64,000 nucleotides of DNA from Hevea brasiliensis (lineage: Eukaryota; Streptophyta; Magnoliopsida; Malpighiales; Euphorbiaceae). Position 1 is the first letter of the stretch; every line of letters starts with the position of its first letter. The notes below the pieces were generated by a model. It did not search any database. It saw nothing but the letters and a program-made list of their open reading frames with translations, and was not told the origin of the DNA. Positions 22,738 through 34,880 of the stretch are shown piece after piece. Location of the stretch: contig NC_079496.1 in the NCBI RefSeq assembly GCF_030052815.1, forward strand, positions 42,309,593-42,373,592, given 5' to 3'. The position numbers and the translations under genes are program-made.

Positions 22738-23307
22738 TCAAACATGACCTAACCTTAAGTGCCAAATATATTTTGAACTTGAGTTGATTTTCACTATGGC
22801 ATTGCATTCATTTAGATCACTTGCATTCATTTTGTGTTTGTCATTATTATCCAAATAATAAAGACCATCATTCATATAACCCAAACCAACATATTTATTT
22901 TCAAAATAAATATTGCAAACATCATCTGTGAACTGAAATTCATAGCCATTTCTAGTCAAACTAGATATAGAAATAATGTTCTTAAAAGCATCAGGTACAT
23001 ATAAAATATTATCCAAACACAAAACATGTCCAGACATGTAAAAAGATTTAGATCCTATGGCTAAAGCTTTAACAGTTGACCCATTGCCAATCCAGAGTCT
23101 AACACCTTGAGAACGCAAGCTGCTATTATTTGCTACTTCCTGCATATCATAAGAAATGTGAGAACTGGCACCAGTATCTAAAACCCAAGCTGTAGATGAA
23201 CTATGAGTACCATCAGAATCTAAATAACAAGAAATGGACATACCTTCCGAAGGTGTATCCTTCTTGTCCTTCAGAGAAACAAGATACCCTGGGCAGTTCC
23301 TTTTCAA
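22738..23307 (-). pseudogene. C2 aspartic protease and pre-integrase region
   Basis: An open stretch of 189 codons. The retropepsin active site is WVLDTGASSHIS (catalytic Asp codon at about 23178-23176), followed by LWIGNGSTVKALAIGS and NILYVPDAFKNIISISSLTR, standard for copia proteases. It ends with YIWHLRLGHV, the start of the GAG-pre-integrase zinc domain. The N-terminal residues KRNCPGY are the tail of the Gag zinc knuckle. The protease cleaves the polyprotein. C1 and C3 lack the middle ~466 bases of this segment (about 22819-23284). Confidence 0.9.
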
Positions 23308-24104
23308 GTGCCCATCCTACTAGCAGTGGAAACACTTTTCTTTGCCTCCATCAGCTTTAGTCTTTCCTTTCTGTTTAGCTATTTTCTTGGAAGGACCAGG
23401 AATCTGAGGTTTCTTTTTCTTATTGCTTTTCTTCTTGTTGGACTTTCTAGCAGAAGAAGATGCAATCAAAGCTATCACTTTTCCTTTATTGCCCGGCATA
23501 TTCTTTTGGGTAATAACCAGCATGTTGAGTAAACTAGCCAAGGTGAATTCCTATTTAGTCATATAGAAATTTGTCAAAAAATTCCCAAATGACTCAGGAA
23601 GGACTGAAGGATCAAATCCGTCTGCAGTTAGAAATCCATGTTAAAGTCAAGATGTTCCAGTTGCTTAATAAGCTGAATCATCTTGTGGACATGATCCCCA
23701 ACATTCTGTCCCTCAGACATCCTCATGCGGAACAGTTGCTTAGATATCTCATACCTAGCATTCCTGCTATACTCACCATACAACTCTTGTAGGTGAAGGA
23801 GGATCTCACTCGCACTCTGCATGTTCTCATGCTGCTTCTATAACTCATTACTCATAGAAGCAAGCGTGTAACACTTGGCTCTCATATCATGCTCCTTCCA
23901 CTTGTCCAAAGTTTCATGTTCCTCTTGAGTGGCCTCTAGAGGTAAGGGACTAGGAACATTTGAGTCTAGAACATATCCTATATGTTTAAGGTTCAGGACA
24001 AGTTTCAAATTTCTTAGCCAATCAGATAGATTAGGCCCTGTCAACCTATTGCGACTAATTATGCTTGCAAGGATATTAGATGGTGGTGGTTGTTCTATGC
24101 TCAT
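23290..24104 (-). pseudogene. C2 gag, broken
   Basis: It starts at ATG 24104 with MSIEQPPPSNILASIISRN and continues LTGPNLSDWLRNLKLVLNL (gag N-terminal domain), WKEHDMRAKCYTLASMSNEL, then, after a stop, ASEILLHLQELYGEYSRNAR and YEISKQLFRMRMSEGQNVGD. A lysine-rich stretch precedes the zinc knuckle KCFHC--DGHLKRNCP, where two consecutive stop codons replace the QK found in C3. Frame breaks lie near 23835, 23625 and 23560. It lies directly upstream of the protease frame, as in an ordinary copia polyprotein. Confidence 0.85.
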
Positions 24105-25296
24105 AATTATCAGAAAATTAACTGCAGAAAATAACCAGATTAATTAGTAAATGTATCATGTAATTAACCAAAATGATTATGGTTTTTTAATCAAATTGGT
24201 CCTCCCACTAACTTGGTGAATCCTACACTTCCAAAGTAGGAAAACAGAAATCCTAGTTGGATGGATTCTAGTAGGTGATTGAATTCTTATAGTCTTATTG
24301 ATCATCCTCAGGCACATCCATTATTGGAATTACAATAAACTATAAGTGAGCAATTCCTTGCCCATCAGATCTCATGTGAGGTTCAATCATTTATCTAGCC
24401 CATAATGCTCAAAATCTCAGGCACATCCATGATTGATTTATCTTGCATCAGTTAAGTTGATCCCATTAAGCCAGTAAACATGCAAATAATTTTAATGTCC
24501 TCAGGCACATCCATTATTGGCCATCAACTATTTACATATTTAGAACATCTCATGCTTAACAATTATTCTTAAGAAAATCTCTTAAATTAATTGCATCTTA
24601 TGTAAGTATTTAAAATTTCTTAAAATAATTGCCTCAATAGAGGGCCCATATTATAATTACTTTAATTATAGCATTTCCAACTTAATCTTTTGTTTAGAAG
24701 ATTTTGTGATCGTCCTAATTACTATTAAGGTCTCACTTTGCACATTATCTAATTAGCATGCATATATCATATACTTGCATACATTCCCATATATCTCATG
24801 CATTCATGGATAATAAATAAATATGGTATGATCATAGACTTTCTAAGGGATTCAATTCTGAGCCACCAAGAATTGAATCAGGGAATTTCTAGGTGCATTT
24901 CATTCATTCATATTACAAGAGTTGCTGAAGGAGTACATAATTAACATTTGATCTTGAATTCCTCCCACTAGTCCCACCAATGCTCTTGACCTCCTTGATC
25001 TTCTTACAATCCAATTACATAGTAATACTTGGCATACCAAGGCGAATATACAAGAACTAAATAAATGAAATTATAACCCAAAAATATTACAACATTTATA
25101 ATACATGCCCAGAATAAATTAAAATAAATTAATTAATTTACAACCCAAAGAAACATAAAAGAAATAAACCCAATCACATTGGTCTTTTATAGCCCATGAT
25201 CATCCATCATGCATATCACTATTTAACAATTAAATAAAACATACATACTTAAATTAAATTGAATATTTCATATTCAACTTAAAAATCCAGATTTGA

Positions 25297-28200
25297 TGTA
25301 ACACCCCTATTTGTATAGCCTGGTATATTTTATTGTTCCGGTGACCGGTGTCGGTCCAGATAATTAAGGGGTTTAGAACCACATCTAAGACAACTAGATG
25401 AGCCCTAAATACAAATAATTAGTAATTGTCAATTAGTTAGGTATCAATAAGAAAAACAGAACATAAGAAGTTAAATGAGCTGAGAGTCACAGCAATGGGT
25501 GACCTTCCCGGGAAGGATTGCGAAGTCGATTTAAACTCAAATTTCTAACCGTAAAATGTGACGCTGCGGTCCTTAGGACTATTGCGAACACAGTGGTAAA
25601 GAGAAAATCATGAAAAAGAACTGTTAAGCCAGTCAAATAATTAGGTTAGGGATTCGGAATAAGTATTGAATTAATTGCAAACCGGGTAGAATCGGCGAGG
25701 GGCAATTTCATCAATTGACCCCGAGAGCTGACTCCTGACCTAACTGTCAAATAAAATTGGAGAAAAGAAAATTTCAGAGTCGAGAATTAAATTAAAGAAC
25801 TAATGGAAAAAAAAGGAAAGAAAGAAAAAAGTAAAAAGTGATGATATCATGCATGATGCCATAAATATATAATTAATAAATTTAATTAATTTGATTTTTT
25901 AGTCTTCCATAAGACTAAAAGCATAAAGAAAAGAAAAGAAAAAAACAAAAAAAATCATCTTCTTCCTCAACTTCCGTCTCTCTCTCTCTCACCCTCTCCC
26001 TCACAAAATACTCCATGAAAGCTCATTTTTGAGCTTAAAGAAATCAAACTTTAGCCATAGAAATTGCAAGCCCCTTAATTAAAACTTGTTTTGACAACTA
26101 GAAGAGGAGATTGAACAAGAAAGAAAAAAGAAAAGAAAGAAGAAATTGGGTTATTGAACTTCAAAGTTGAGGTAAGCTATTTACTTTGGAATTTTGTGTT
26201 TAATACATGTGTTTATGATTGAATGAACTTGGAAATATGCTTAAATGAAAAGAAAATTTTTGTTGAGGGACCAAAGTTGAATTTCAGCCACCTAGGGTTT
26301 GATGGTGTATACATGTGTTTTGATTGAATTAGTAGAGTAGGTAAGCTTGAACGGGTTAAGGAAGCATGTTTATAGGTGTTTAATTAGCTAAATGCAACAA
26401 ATGGCATGAACTAGGGTTTTGGAGCAAAAAATGTGAGAATTGGTCAAATGTTATGTTTGACCTTGTTTGAGATGAAAAATGGTCATTTGTGACCAATTGA
26501 GATGTGTTGGAAATGTTAAAAGCGAGTTTAAATTCAGATTGAAAATGGTCAAGCTGCAGGCAGCAAGACCAAGGTCCTTTTGAGGGACCAAAACTGAAAA
26601 TTTATAATTCCAATTGGTATCAGACCAATTGGGAATGAAATTAGACACAAAATGGAACATTTTTCATTTAGGAATCATGCCCAAAAAGTGACCAAAACCT
26701 AGTGAACAAATTGACTAAATCCGGATTTATGCAATCTAACATATACAAAAATGACTAAATGAACAATGTTTGTTCATTTGGCCATAACTTGGGCTAGGCC
26801 AGTCTAAATGACCTGAAATTTTACCAGTGGACAGTTAAGATATAGACCTAAAACTTTCATGAAGAACACAAACCAAAATTATGCCCTTAACCAAGTCATT
26901 TGGCCACCCAAAGTTGGTGACCTAAAACTACCAGAACTAGTTTGGTGCCCAGAAATCTGAGTTAAGTCCAATCCGGCAGCCATGATTCAAATGGCTATAA
27001 CTTGAGCTAAAAAATTCCAATTAGAGTGATTCAAAAAGGAGAATAAATTTAAGACAATAAGGAACATTTTCTATGAAGAAAACTTAGCAAAATTCTAACA
27101 GAAAAAAGACCAATGGAATAGTGCAACTTAAGACACCAAAACTGAAAATTTGCAATTTTGCTTAAAAGACCTAAGTTTTGAGAAAACAACCAAAACCAAA
27201 AAAATTGGTGACCAAAATGTGGTATGTGAGTGAAGTTGGAATTTCCATACCTATTAAGCCTTAGAAAGTCAACAAATTGACTTGAATAGTGTCATGAATA
27301 GTAACTCCGAAACACAAATTTTAAAGAACATCAAGTTTAGCATATATAAGTTAGATAAAAGTGAATTGGAATTTATTTTTGGATTTATGCTAAGTTATGG
27401 TACTGAAATGCTGTGAAACTGTGTATTCAGTGGAAAAGAACACCGAGAAAGAACCCAAGGAATTGAGTCAAGGCCAAGAGGCTACTTGCTTAAGGTTTGT
27501 GCACAACATCAATACGCTTTAAAATTCGTTTACAAAGTGCATGAAATGTGTATTATGCTTTTGCTTTGAATTGTTGAAAGTTTATTTGTGTGTATTTGAA
27601 ATGGCAATAAATGTTTAGTAAATTGTTAAGATAAGTTTTGAAACCACAGTATCATGACCATATATTTGAACACCTCACTAGCATGACTAGTGGGGGTAAT
27701 CAGTTTCGAATTTTGATTCCTTCTCTGGCTGAAGTGTTGAGGTGTGTGCCAGCAGAAGAAGAAAAATGATGGGTTCCCATATATTTGGGCTAGCTAGCCT
27801 TGTGATGTGACTTCTCCTTAGCCTCTGGCTATTGAGATTATATTTGTTTCGAATGGCATGATGTAACTGTGTGTTTTATGAAATGTGTTTGAGACTTTTG
27901 AAATGAAATTGTTTGGATTAAAATTTTATAAGTCATGTTTTGAATGTATTGCTCATGTTCAATTTAAATTTTTAATAAATGTGATTTAAATTCCGCATAA
28001 AGTTTATTTTAGTATGTTGTGCACCAATGAGTCCTAGTACTCAGCGATGGCTATTATTGCTGTCGCAGATTTAGAGACTAGAGGAACAGCAGATTGAGCT
28101 GCTGAGGATTGAGGAGCTACCTGCTTTGGAGTTATTGGGTATATTTTATACCCTGACTGTAAAAATTTATTTTGATGTATGTAATGTATGTAAAGGTATG

Positions 28201-28774
28201 GACATGTAAAACTAGTCCTGAGCAGTTTTTATAAAGTTTGTAATAAATTTCAGTTTGGATTTTTCCTAATGTAAATTTTTAGTATGATGTATATAAATTG
28301 TTTTACATTTAATTACATATGAATGGAAGTATTTTATTTTAATTTGAATGAAAGTAATTAGTAATATTTCAGATGATATTTGAATTAGAAATTGTTGATT
28401 TGAATTTTTGGAAATTGATAAGTGATATTGAAATTGATTGGGATGATTGTGAATTTGAAGTAGTTGTTGAGACAAATTATTGGAAGTGCTTTTTACAGGA
28501 ATTTGAAGAACTATTTTCTCAAAATACAGACGGCACTCTGTCGAAATTTTTATAAAATTTGCGAAAAAATAAAATGGCAAAAAATTTTAACTAGTTTTCA
28601 ACTTTAATTAAATGTTTTAATACCTATTAGAAAATGCTCACACTTATAAAAGTAAGAAAATTGTTTTAAAATCCCTTGTAGGGTACTTAATGAGTTATCG
28701 GTAGGTGAAGTTCGGTAGTTCATTAGGTATTCTATGGGATCATGTTATGCCTTACAGAGGGGTAATGTGTGACA
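25297..28774 (+). repeat. Solo gypsy LTR S1 (3,478 bp, family B')
   Basis: It starts TGTAACACCCC, ends TGTGACA and is flanked by the TSD TTTGA (25292-25296 and 28775-28779). There is no internal region, so it is a solo LTR left by recombination between the two LTRs of an element. It holds a CT-rich tract near 25977-26000, a splice-donor consensus at 26172, a palindrome near 26610, three ~200-bp modules (about 26585, 26788 and 26993) and the hairpin pair at 28026-28067. It is related to but distinct from family B. Confidence 0.93.
28026..28067 (+). other. Hairpin pair in S1
   Basis: Hairpin 1 has stem TGAGT/ACTCA. Hairpin 2 has CGATGGC paired with GCTGTCG around the loop TATTATT, seven pairs including two G-T wobbles. 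Compared with S3 (CGATAGC/GCTATCG) the changes keep pairing. Confidence 0.7.
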
Positions 28775-28930
28775 TTTGAATATGATTCAAACAAATTTAA
28801 AAATTCAGATTTGAATCACATTCAAACAAATTTAAAAATTCAGATTTGAATAATATTCAAACAAATTTAAAAATTCATATTTGAATCATATTCAAACAAA
28901 TTTAAAAATTCAGATTTGAATCACATTTAA
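28775..28930 (-). repeat. 35-bp minisatellite of C2 leader
   Basis: TTTGAAT...ATTCAAACAAATTTAAAAATTCAGA units start at 28775, 28810, 28844, 28880 and 28914. S1 entered inside this array, so part of one unit lies left of S1 at about 25280-25296. Confidence 0.85.
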
Positions 28931-29184
28931 ATAAATTTATTTGTGTGATTATATTTCTAATTAAATAATTTTATTAGACATAAAATGGACCTTAGATCAT
29001 ATAACAATTGCACATTCATCATCCATTTACTTTGCGCACCAATGTGGTGCCACAACCATGCACACCATCGTGTTCATCAATGAAGCTGCCACCTTTGCTT
29101 TGCAACCAGCAATGACCTAATCTTCTCATGATCAAATTACACAATTAAATCATATAATCAACAATCTAAATGGCAAATATAGTG

Positions 29185-29196
29185 GCTCTGATACCA
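29185..29196 (-). promoter_or_regulatory. C2 primer-binding site (tRNA-iMet)
   Basis: Minus strand TGGTATCAGAGC, intact, two bases inside the LTR end. Confidence 0.9.
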
Positions 29197-29198
29197 AT

Positions 29199-31308
29199 TG
29201 AAGGAGCGGAAGCATGAAAAACATAAGTTTAGATCATTAAATTCAAAATTTTTCATCTAGGTTCACATGCATCATGCAAGATTCATTTTTATCTATTTGA
29301 TTTCAATGATAAACAACATATTAAAACTCTTTTAATATGTTTTTGGATCTACATTTGCCATTTAAGATTTTAGAATTAACAGATTAATTCATTATAACCC
29401 TAGATTAGATCAAGAACAAGTGCACTAACATTTTTTATGCACTGCAGTGTGTTTGGCACCTTTGGGATGCACCTATGACACCAGATGTTGTCCCTCTAGC
29501 TTGTCCACATCAAGATCACCAATGGCAGCCCCTTAAACAGCTTTTAAAGCTTTTCTAATCAATTAGAAAATTAGGTTTTGTCTTTTGAGAGATTACAGAT
29601 GTAAACAGGACACTAGAAACGATTTTTAGTATTTTTAATTTAAGAGATTTTTGGCAAATCTCTTTGAATTGTTGAGAGATGAAGAAGAAGAGAGGAAGAG
29701 GTAACCAAGGGTGGTGGCACCAAAGAGAGAATGAGCATATTGTATTTTTTTCTTTTCATCCTTTCCCTTATATAGCTAGGTTACCACTTAAAACCCTTGC
29801 CACATGTCACCTTCTGATTGGCTCCAGGTTTAATTGACCCAATCACATTGTGCCAAGTGTCAAACCTAGATTTAATCTTGACTTTGATCATCTTACATGA
29901 TTAAAAGATAAATGGCAAGCTTATGTGTAGTGCCATGCGTCACCATCTCATGGTGTCACATGTTACCCTATGAAATGACCAAAATACCCCTATGTCTTAA
30001 TTTTGAAATCTCAACCCAAAATAATTATTTCTCTTCTTCTAATCAATTGATATCAAATATAAATTAATTAATTAATCTCTATTAATTAATTTCTCATAAT
30101 TAAATTCATATTTAAACACTTTAAATATAAATTTAACTTATATTATACATCCATTAATCTAGATTTAGTTTCAAGCCAGGCTAGGGACTTTGCAATCTAT
30201 TGCAAACTAAGCGTATTTAATTAATTAATTAAACTCTTTAATTAATTAATTAAATCATATTTAATTTGGTAATTACTTATGTATGTGTGTGACTTACTAG
30301 GCACATCACTAATTGACAATGAGACATGATATCAACTCTTAATATCATCAGAACTCTTTCTTACCATAAATGATTTCTCTAAATCATTTTATGCACCTCA
30401 TAGACCATGGTTAACACCTAGCATAGCATACCATGGCCACCCAATCAGCAATAAGGTTTACCTTAATTGAACCTATAATCATATGTTACCATGCACTAGA
30501 ATCTCTCAGTTGCAAAATCCCAATTCGAGCTGGAGTCATGGTTTATGTCAAACCGCATTTGCTATGAATATTATGTTCTCTTTTAATTCCAGTTCTTGAT
30601 TAAAAGATTTTTTTCATCAAAAACTCTTTTCTGATTAAATCTATCTATCTTGGCCAAGAACTTAAAACATCAAAAATAATTAAATAAACATAGGATTTTA
30701 TCCCTATTTACTTAGGGTAATAGATTCCATCTTGATCAACACCTACCTCCATATATAACTAGTAGGAGCCGGCACATGCCCATATACCCATACACAGTAC
30801 AAGTATGAAAGCAGTATCAAACTCAAACCACCTATATACAAGATAACTATGCTATCTCAGGTCTAAAGATTATATGCACTAATATGATTTATGACAATAC
30901 ATTGACAAGAGTAAACTCCATGTGCTTGTCATAAATGTCACTGGTTCGGCCTACTTATCATGTATAAGTGCCTATCATATTTGTTATATGGCATGAGACT
31001 CATCATTCCATCTTATTTACATCTCATATAAATAAGTTGGGAACAAATATGATTACAATCTTTTTAGATAACTCATATCCTTATTGTGAAGTATCCTCGA
31101 TTGTGAACCAATTTATGATACTTTGTGCTAAAAATATTGTCACTCATATTCTTAACAACTTAAGAATAGAATTTCTAAGAAAATATCAATGGACCTTTTC
31201 TATTACACATAAATATATTATGTAAACGGAAAAGTGAAAATGCCTTTTATTAATAAAACATGTACAATATACATACTAAATGATATGCTTTAGGGTATAC
31301 TACTAACA
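29199..31308 (-). repeat. C2 5' LTR (2,110 bp)
   Basis: Read leftward from TGTTAGTAGTATACC at 31308 to GCTCCTTCA at 29199. It is the same family as the C1 LTRs but clearly more diverged. Its left edge adjoins the C2 primer site; its right edge abuts the truncated 5' LTR of C3 with no gap. Confidence 0.9.
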
Positions 31309-32518
31309 CTATGAGATGCCTAAAATGATTTAGAGAAATCATTCATGGTAAGAAAGAGTTCTGATGATATTAAGAGTTGATATCATATCTCACTGCCAAT
31401 TAGTGATGAGCCTAGTGAGTCACACACATACACAAGTTAATCACCAAGTTAAATGTGATTTAGTTGATTAATTAAAGAGTTTAATTTATTAATTAAATAG
31501 GTTTGGTTTGCAATAAGATTGCAAAGTCCCTAACATGGCTTGAAATCAAATCTAGGTTATTGGATGTATAATATAAGTTAAATTTATATTTAAAGTGTTT
31601 AAATATGAATTTAATTATGAGAAATTAATTAATGGAGATTAATTAATTGATTTATATTTGATATAGATTGATTAGAAGAGGAAAAATAATGATTTTGGGT
31701 TGAGAACTCAAAATTAAAACATAAGGGTAATTTGGTCATTTCACACGGTGACATGTGACACCATGAGATGGTGACACATGGCATCATATAAGTTTGCCAT
31801 TTGTCTTCCTATCATGCAAGGTGATCAAAGTCAAGATTAAGTCTAGCTTTAACACTTGGCTTAATGTGATTAAGTCAATTAAAAATAAGATGCAATGTGG
31901 TGGTGACATGTGGCAAAGGGTTTAAGTCATTACTTGACCTAATTATAAAAGGGGAAAGAAAGAAGAATTAAAATACAATTCTCTCTCTTATTCTAAAGGT
32001 GGCAGCACCTCTCTTCCTCTCCCTCCTCTTGCTTTTCTTCATCAATTCAAGGAGAATCACTCCATTCCCTTTGAATTAAAATTGCTAGGAATTGTTTCTA
32101 GTGTCTTATACACCCATATAACCTCTCTAGAAGCAAAACCCCAAATTATAATTGGTTAGCAAGGCTTGAGAAGCAAAGTTGGCAGCTGCCCATTAGTGAT
32201 CTTGGTGTGGATAAGCTAGAGGGATAACACTTGGGGTCCTAGGTGCTTCCTAAAGGTGCCAATTACATCTATAGAGCATCAAAGAGGTTAGTGCTCAAAC
32301 TTCTCTTTTTAAACTAGGGTTTAAATGAATTAATTTGTTAATTCACAATCTTGAATAGTAAACTTAGATCCTAATGCATATTAAAAGTGTTTTAATATGC
32401 AATTGAGCATTGAAATTAATTAGGCACATAAGAGATGTGGCATGATGCATGAAACCCTAGAAGAAAATTTTGAAATTCAATGCTCCAATGCACCAATTAC
32501 CGTGCTTCCGCTCCTTTA
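31309..32518 (+). repeat. C3 5' LTR, 3' part only
   Basis: It corresponds to about position 900 to the end of the 2.1 kb copia LTR and ends GCTCCTTTA before the primer site. The 5' ~900 bases are missing. G-box-like motifs persist near 31749-31907. Confidence 0.85.
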
Positions 32519-32520
32519 AT

Positions 32521-32532
32521 TGGTATCAGAGC
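32521..32532 (+). promoter_or_regulatory. C3 primer-binding site (tRNA-iMet)
   Basis: TGGTATCAGAGC, intact, two bases after the LTR end. Confidence 0.9.
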
Positions 32533-34032
32533 CACTATATTTGCCATTAGGATTGTTTATGAGAATTAATTGTGTGATTTGATCAAATTATGATTGATCT
32601 AATGCTGGTTGGATTTGTTAATGGTGGCGGCATCAAGAGAGTGAAGGGTACCTCAAGGTGCGCACGGTTGTTGCACTTCAATATACAATTGTTGCATATC
32701 TTTAGGCCCATACCTAATTAAATTATTTAATTAGGAATTTTAATCACACAATTAATTATTGAAAAATGTTTTCAAGGTATTAAATTTGGAAAGGGTTTCT
32801 AAATTTAATTTGATTAATGAGATTCAAATATGAATTTTTTGGTTGCATATGTGATATTCAATTTAATTTTTTAGTGTGTACATTTTATTTAATTGTTAAA
32901 TTTTAATATGCATGATGGATAATCATGGATAATAAAAGACCAATGTGATTGGAGTTATTTCTTTTATTTTTCTTTGGGTTGTAAAACAATTAATTTTATT
33001 TTAGTGGCATGTATTATAAGTGTTGTAATAATTTGGGTTGCAATTTCATTTAGTTGAGGACTTTAAAGTCCATATTCTTGTAAATTTACCTTGGTATGCC
33101 AAGGATTACAATGTAATTAGATTGCAAGAAGATCAAGGAGGTCAAGAGCATTGGTGGGACTAGTGGGAGGAAATCAAGATCAAGTGTTGATTATGTACTC
33201 CTTCAGCAACTTTTATAAAATGAATGAATGAAATAAACTTAGGAATGCCCTGATTCAATTCTTGGTGGCTCAGAATTGAATCCCGTAGAAAGTCTATGAT
33301 CATACCATATTAATTGTTTATCCATGTATGCATGAGATGTATGGGAATGTATGCAAGTATATGATATATGCAAGCTAATTGGATAACGTGCAAAGTGAGA
33401 CCATAATAGTAATTAAGCCGACCACTAAATTTTTCAAACAAATGATTAAGTTGGAAATGGTATAATTAAAGTAATTATATCATGGGCCCTCCATTGAGGC
33501 AATTATTTTAAGAAATTTTAAATACTTGCATGTGATGCATTTAATTTAAGAGATTTTCTTAAGAATAATTGTTAAGCATGAGATGTTCTATATATGTAAA
33601 TAGTTGATGGCCAACAATGGATGTGCCTGAGGACATTAAAATTATTTGCATGTTTACTGGCTTAATGGGATCAACTTAACTAATGCAAGATAAATCAATC
33701 ATGGATGTGCCTGAGATTTTGAGCATTAGGGGCTAGATAAATGATTGAACTCACATGAGATCTGATGGGTAAGGAGTTGCTCACTTATAGTTTATTGTAA
33801 TTCCAATAATGGATGTGCTTGAGGATGATCAATAAGACTATAAGAATTCAATCACCTACTAGAAATCCATCCAACTACGATTTTCGTTTCCTACTTTGGA
33901 AGTGTAGGATTCACCAAGTTAGTGGGAGGACCAATTTGATTAAAAGACCATAATCATTTTGGTTAATTACTTAATACATTTACTAATTAATCTAGCTATT
34001 TTTTGTAGTTAATTTTCTGATAATAAAAAGCA
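32533..34032 (+). other. C3 untranslated leader
   Basis: About 1.5 kb aligning with the C1 and C2 leaders, but with only about one unit of the 35-bp minisatellite (near 32820). It carries three ATGGATGTGC(C/T)TGAG motifs at 33617, 33701 and 33809. No coding content. Confidence 0.75.
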
Positions 34033-34880
34033 GACAACAACCACCACCATCCAATATCCTTACGAGCATACTTGATCACAATAGGTTGACAGGACCTAAT
34101 CTTTCTGATTGGCTAACAAATTTAAAACTTGTCCTGAACCTGGAACGTTTTGGTTATGTTATAGACTCAAAGGTTCCTGGTCGCTTACCTCCAGAGGCCA
34201 CTCAAGAGGAACATGACACTTTGGACAAGTGGAAGGAGCATGATATGAGAGCCAAATGTTACATGCTTGCTTCTATGAGTAATGAGTTATAGAAGCAGTA
34301 TGAGAACATGCAAAGTGCAAGTGAGATCCTTCTTCACCTGTAATAGTTATATGGTGAGCACAACAGGAATGCTAGGTAGGTATGAGATATCTAGACAGCT
34401 ATTCTGCATGAGAATGTCTAAGGGACAGAATGTAAGAGATCATGTCCACAAAATGATTTAGCTTATTAAGCAACTGGAACATCTTGACTTTCACATGGAT
34501 TTCTAACTACAAACGGATTTGATCCTTTAGTCTCTGCCTGAGTCATTTGGGAATTTGGTACCAAATTTCCATATGACAAAGCAAGAGTATACTTTGGCTG
34601 GGTTACTTAACATGCTATTTATTGCCCAAAAGAATATGCCAGGCAATAAGGGAAAAGAGGTGGCTTTGATTGCATCTTCTTCTTATGTTGGAAAGCCCAA
34701 AAAAAAGAAGGGCAATTATAATAAGAAACCTCAAATTCCTAGACCTACCAAGAAGATAGCCAAACAGAAGGACAAGACCGAAGTTGACAAAGGCAAGGGA
34801 AAGTGCTTCCACTGTCAGAAGGATGGGCACTGGAAGAGGAACTGCCCAGAGTATAGCAATCTAATGAATGTAATGCCATG
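34033..34880 (+). pseudogene. C3 gag, start codon lost, protease-less joint at its end
   Basis: The ATG used in C1 and C2 is replaced by an A-rich string near 34027-34032. Gag motifs follow: LTGPNLSDWLTNLKLVLNLE, WKEHDMRAKCYMLASMSNEL (ending in a stop at 34290), then YEISRQLFCMRMSKGQNV in another frame. The last part, 34555-34881, is open for 108 codons and ends with an intact zinc knuckle KCFHCQKDGHWKRNCPEY. Right after it the protease is missing: the sequence jumps at about 34852-34862 to the pre-integrase region and meets a stop. Confidence 0.85.

Larger units (their letters stand above)
24105..29184 (-). other. C2 leader, split by solo LTR S1
   Basis: The C2 untranslated leader has about 1.6 kb of its own sequence, at 24105-25296 and 28775-29184. 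It contains three copies of ATGGATGTGCCTGAG (minus strand, near 24310, 24425 and 24505) and the 35-bp minisatellite, which S1 entered. No open frame of note. Confidence 0.75.
20738..31308 (-). mobile_element. Ty1/copia element C2, 3'-truncated, minus strand
   Basis: C2 is a minus-strand copia with its 5' LTR at 29199-31308, primer site 29185-29196, leader with an inserted solo LTR (25297-28774), then gag, protease, integrase and RT. It stops within the RNase H region at about 20738, where gypsy chromodomain sequence starts; the 3' LTR is absent. This is the only copia copy here that keeps the protease domain, so it represents the fuller version of the family. Stops interrupt the zinc knuckle and several other points, so it is defective. 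Confidence 0.88.
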
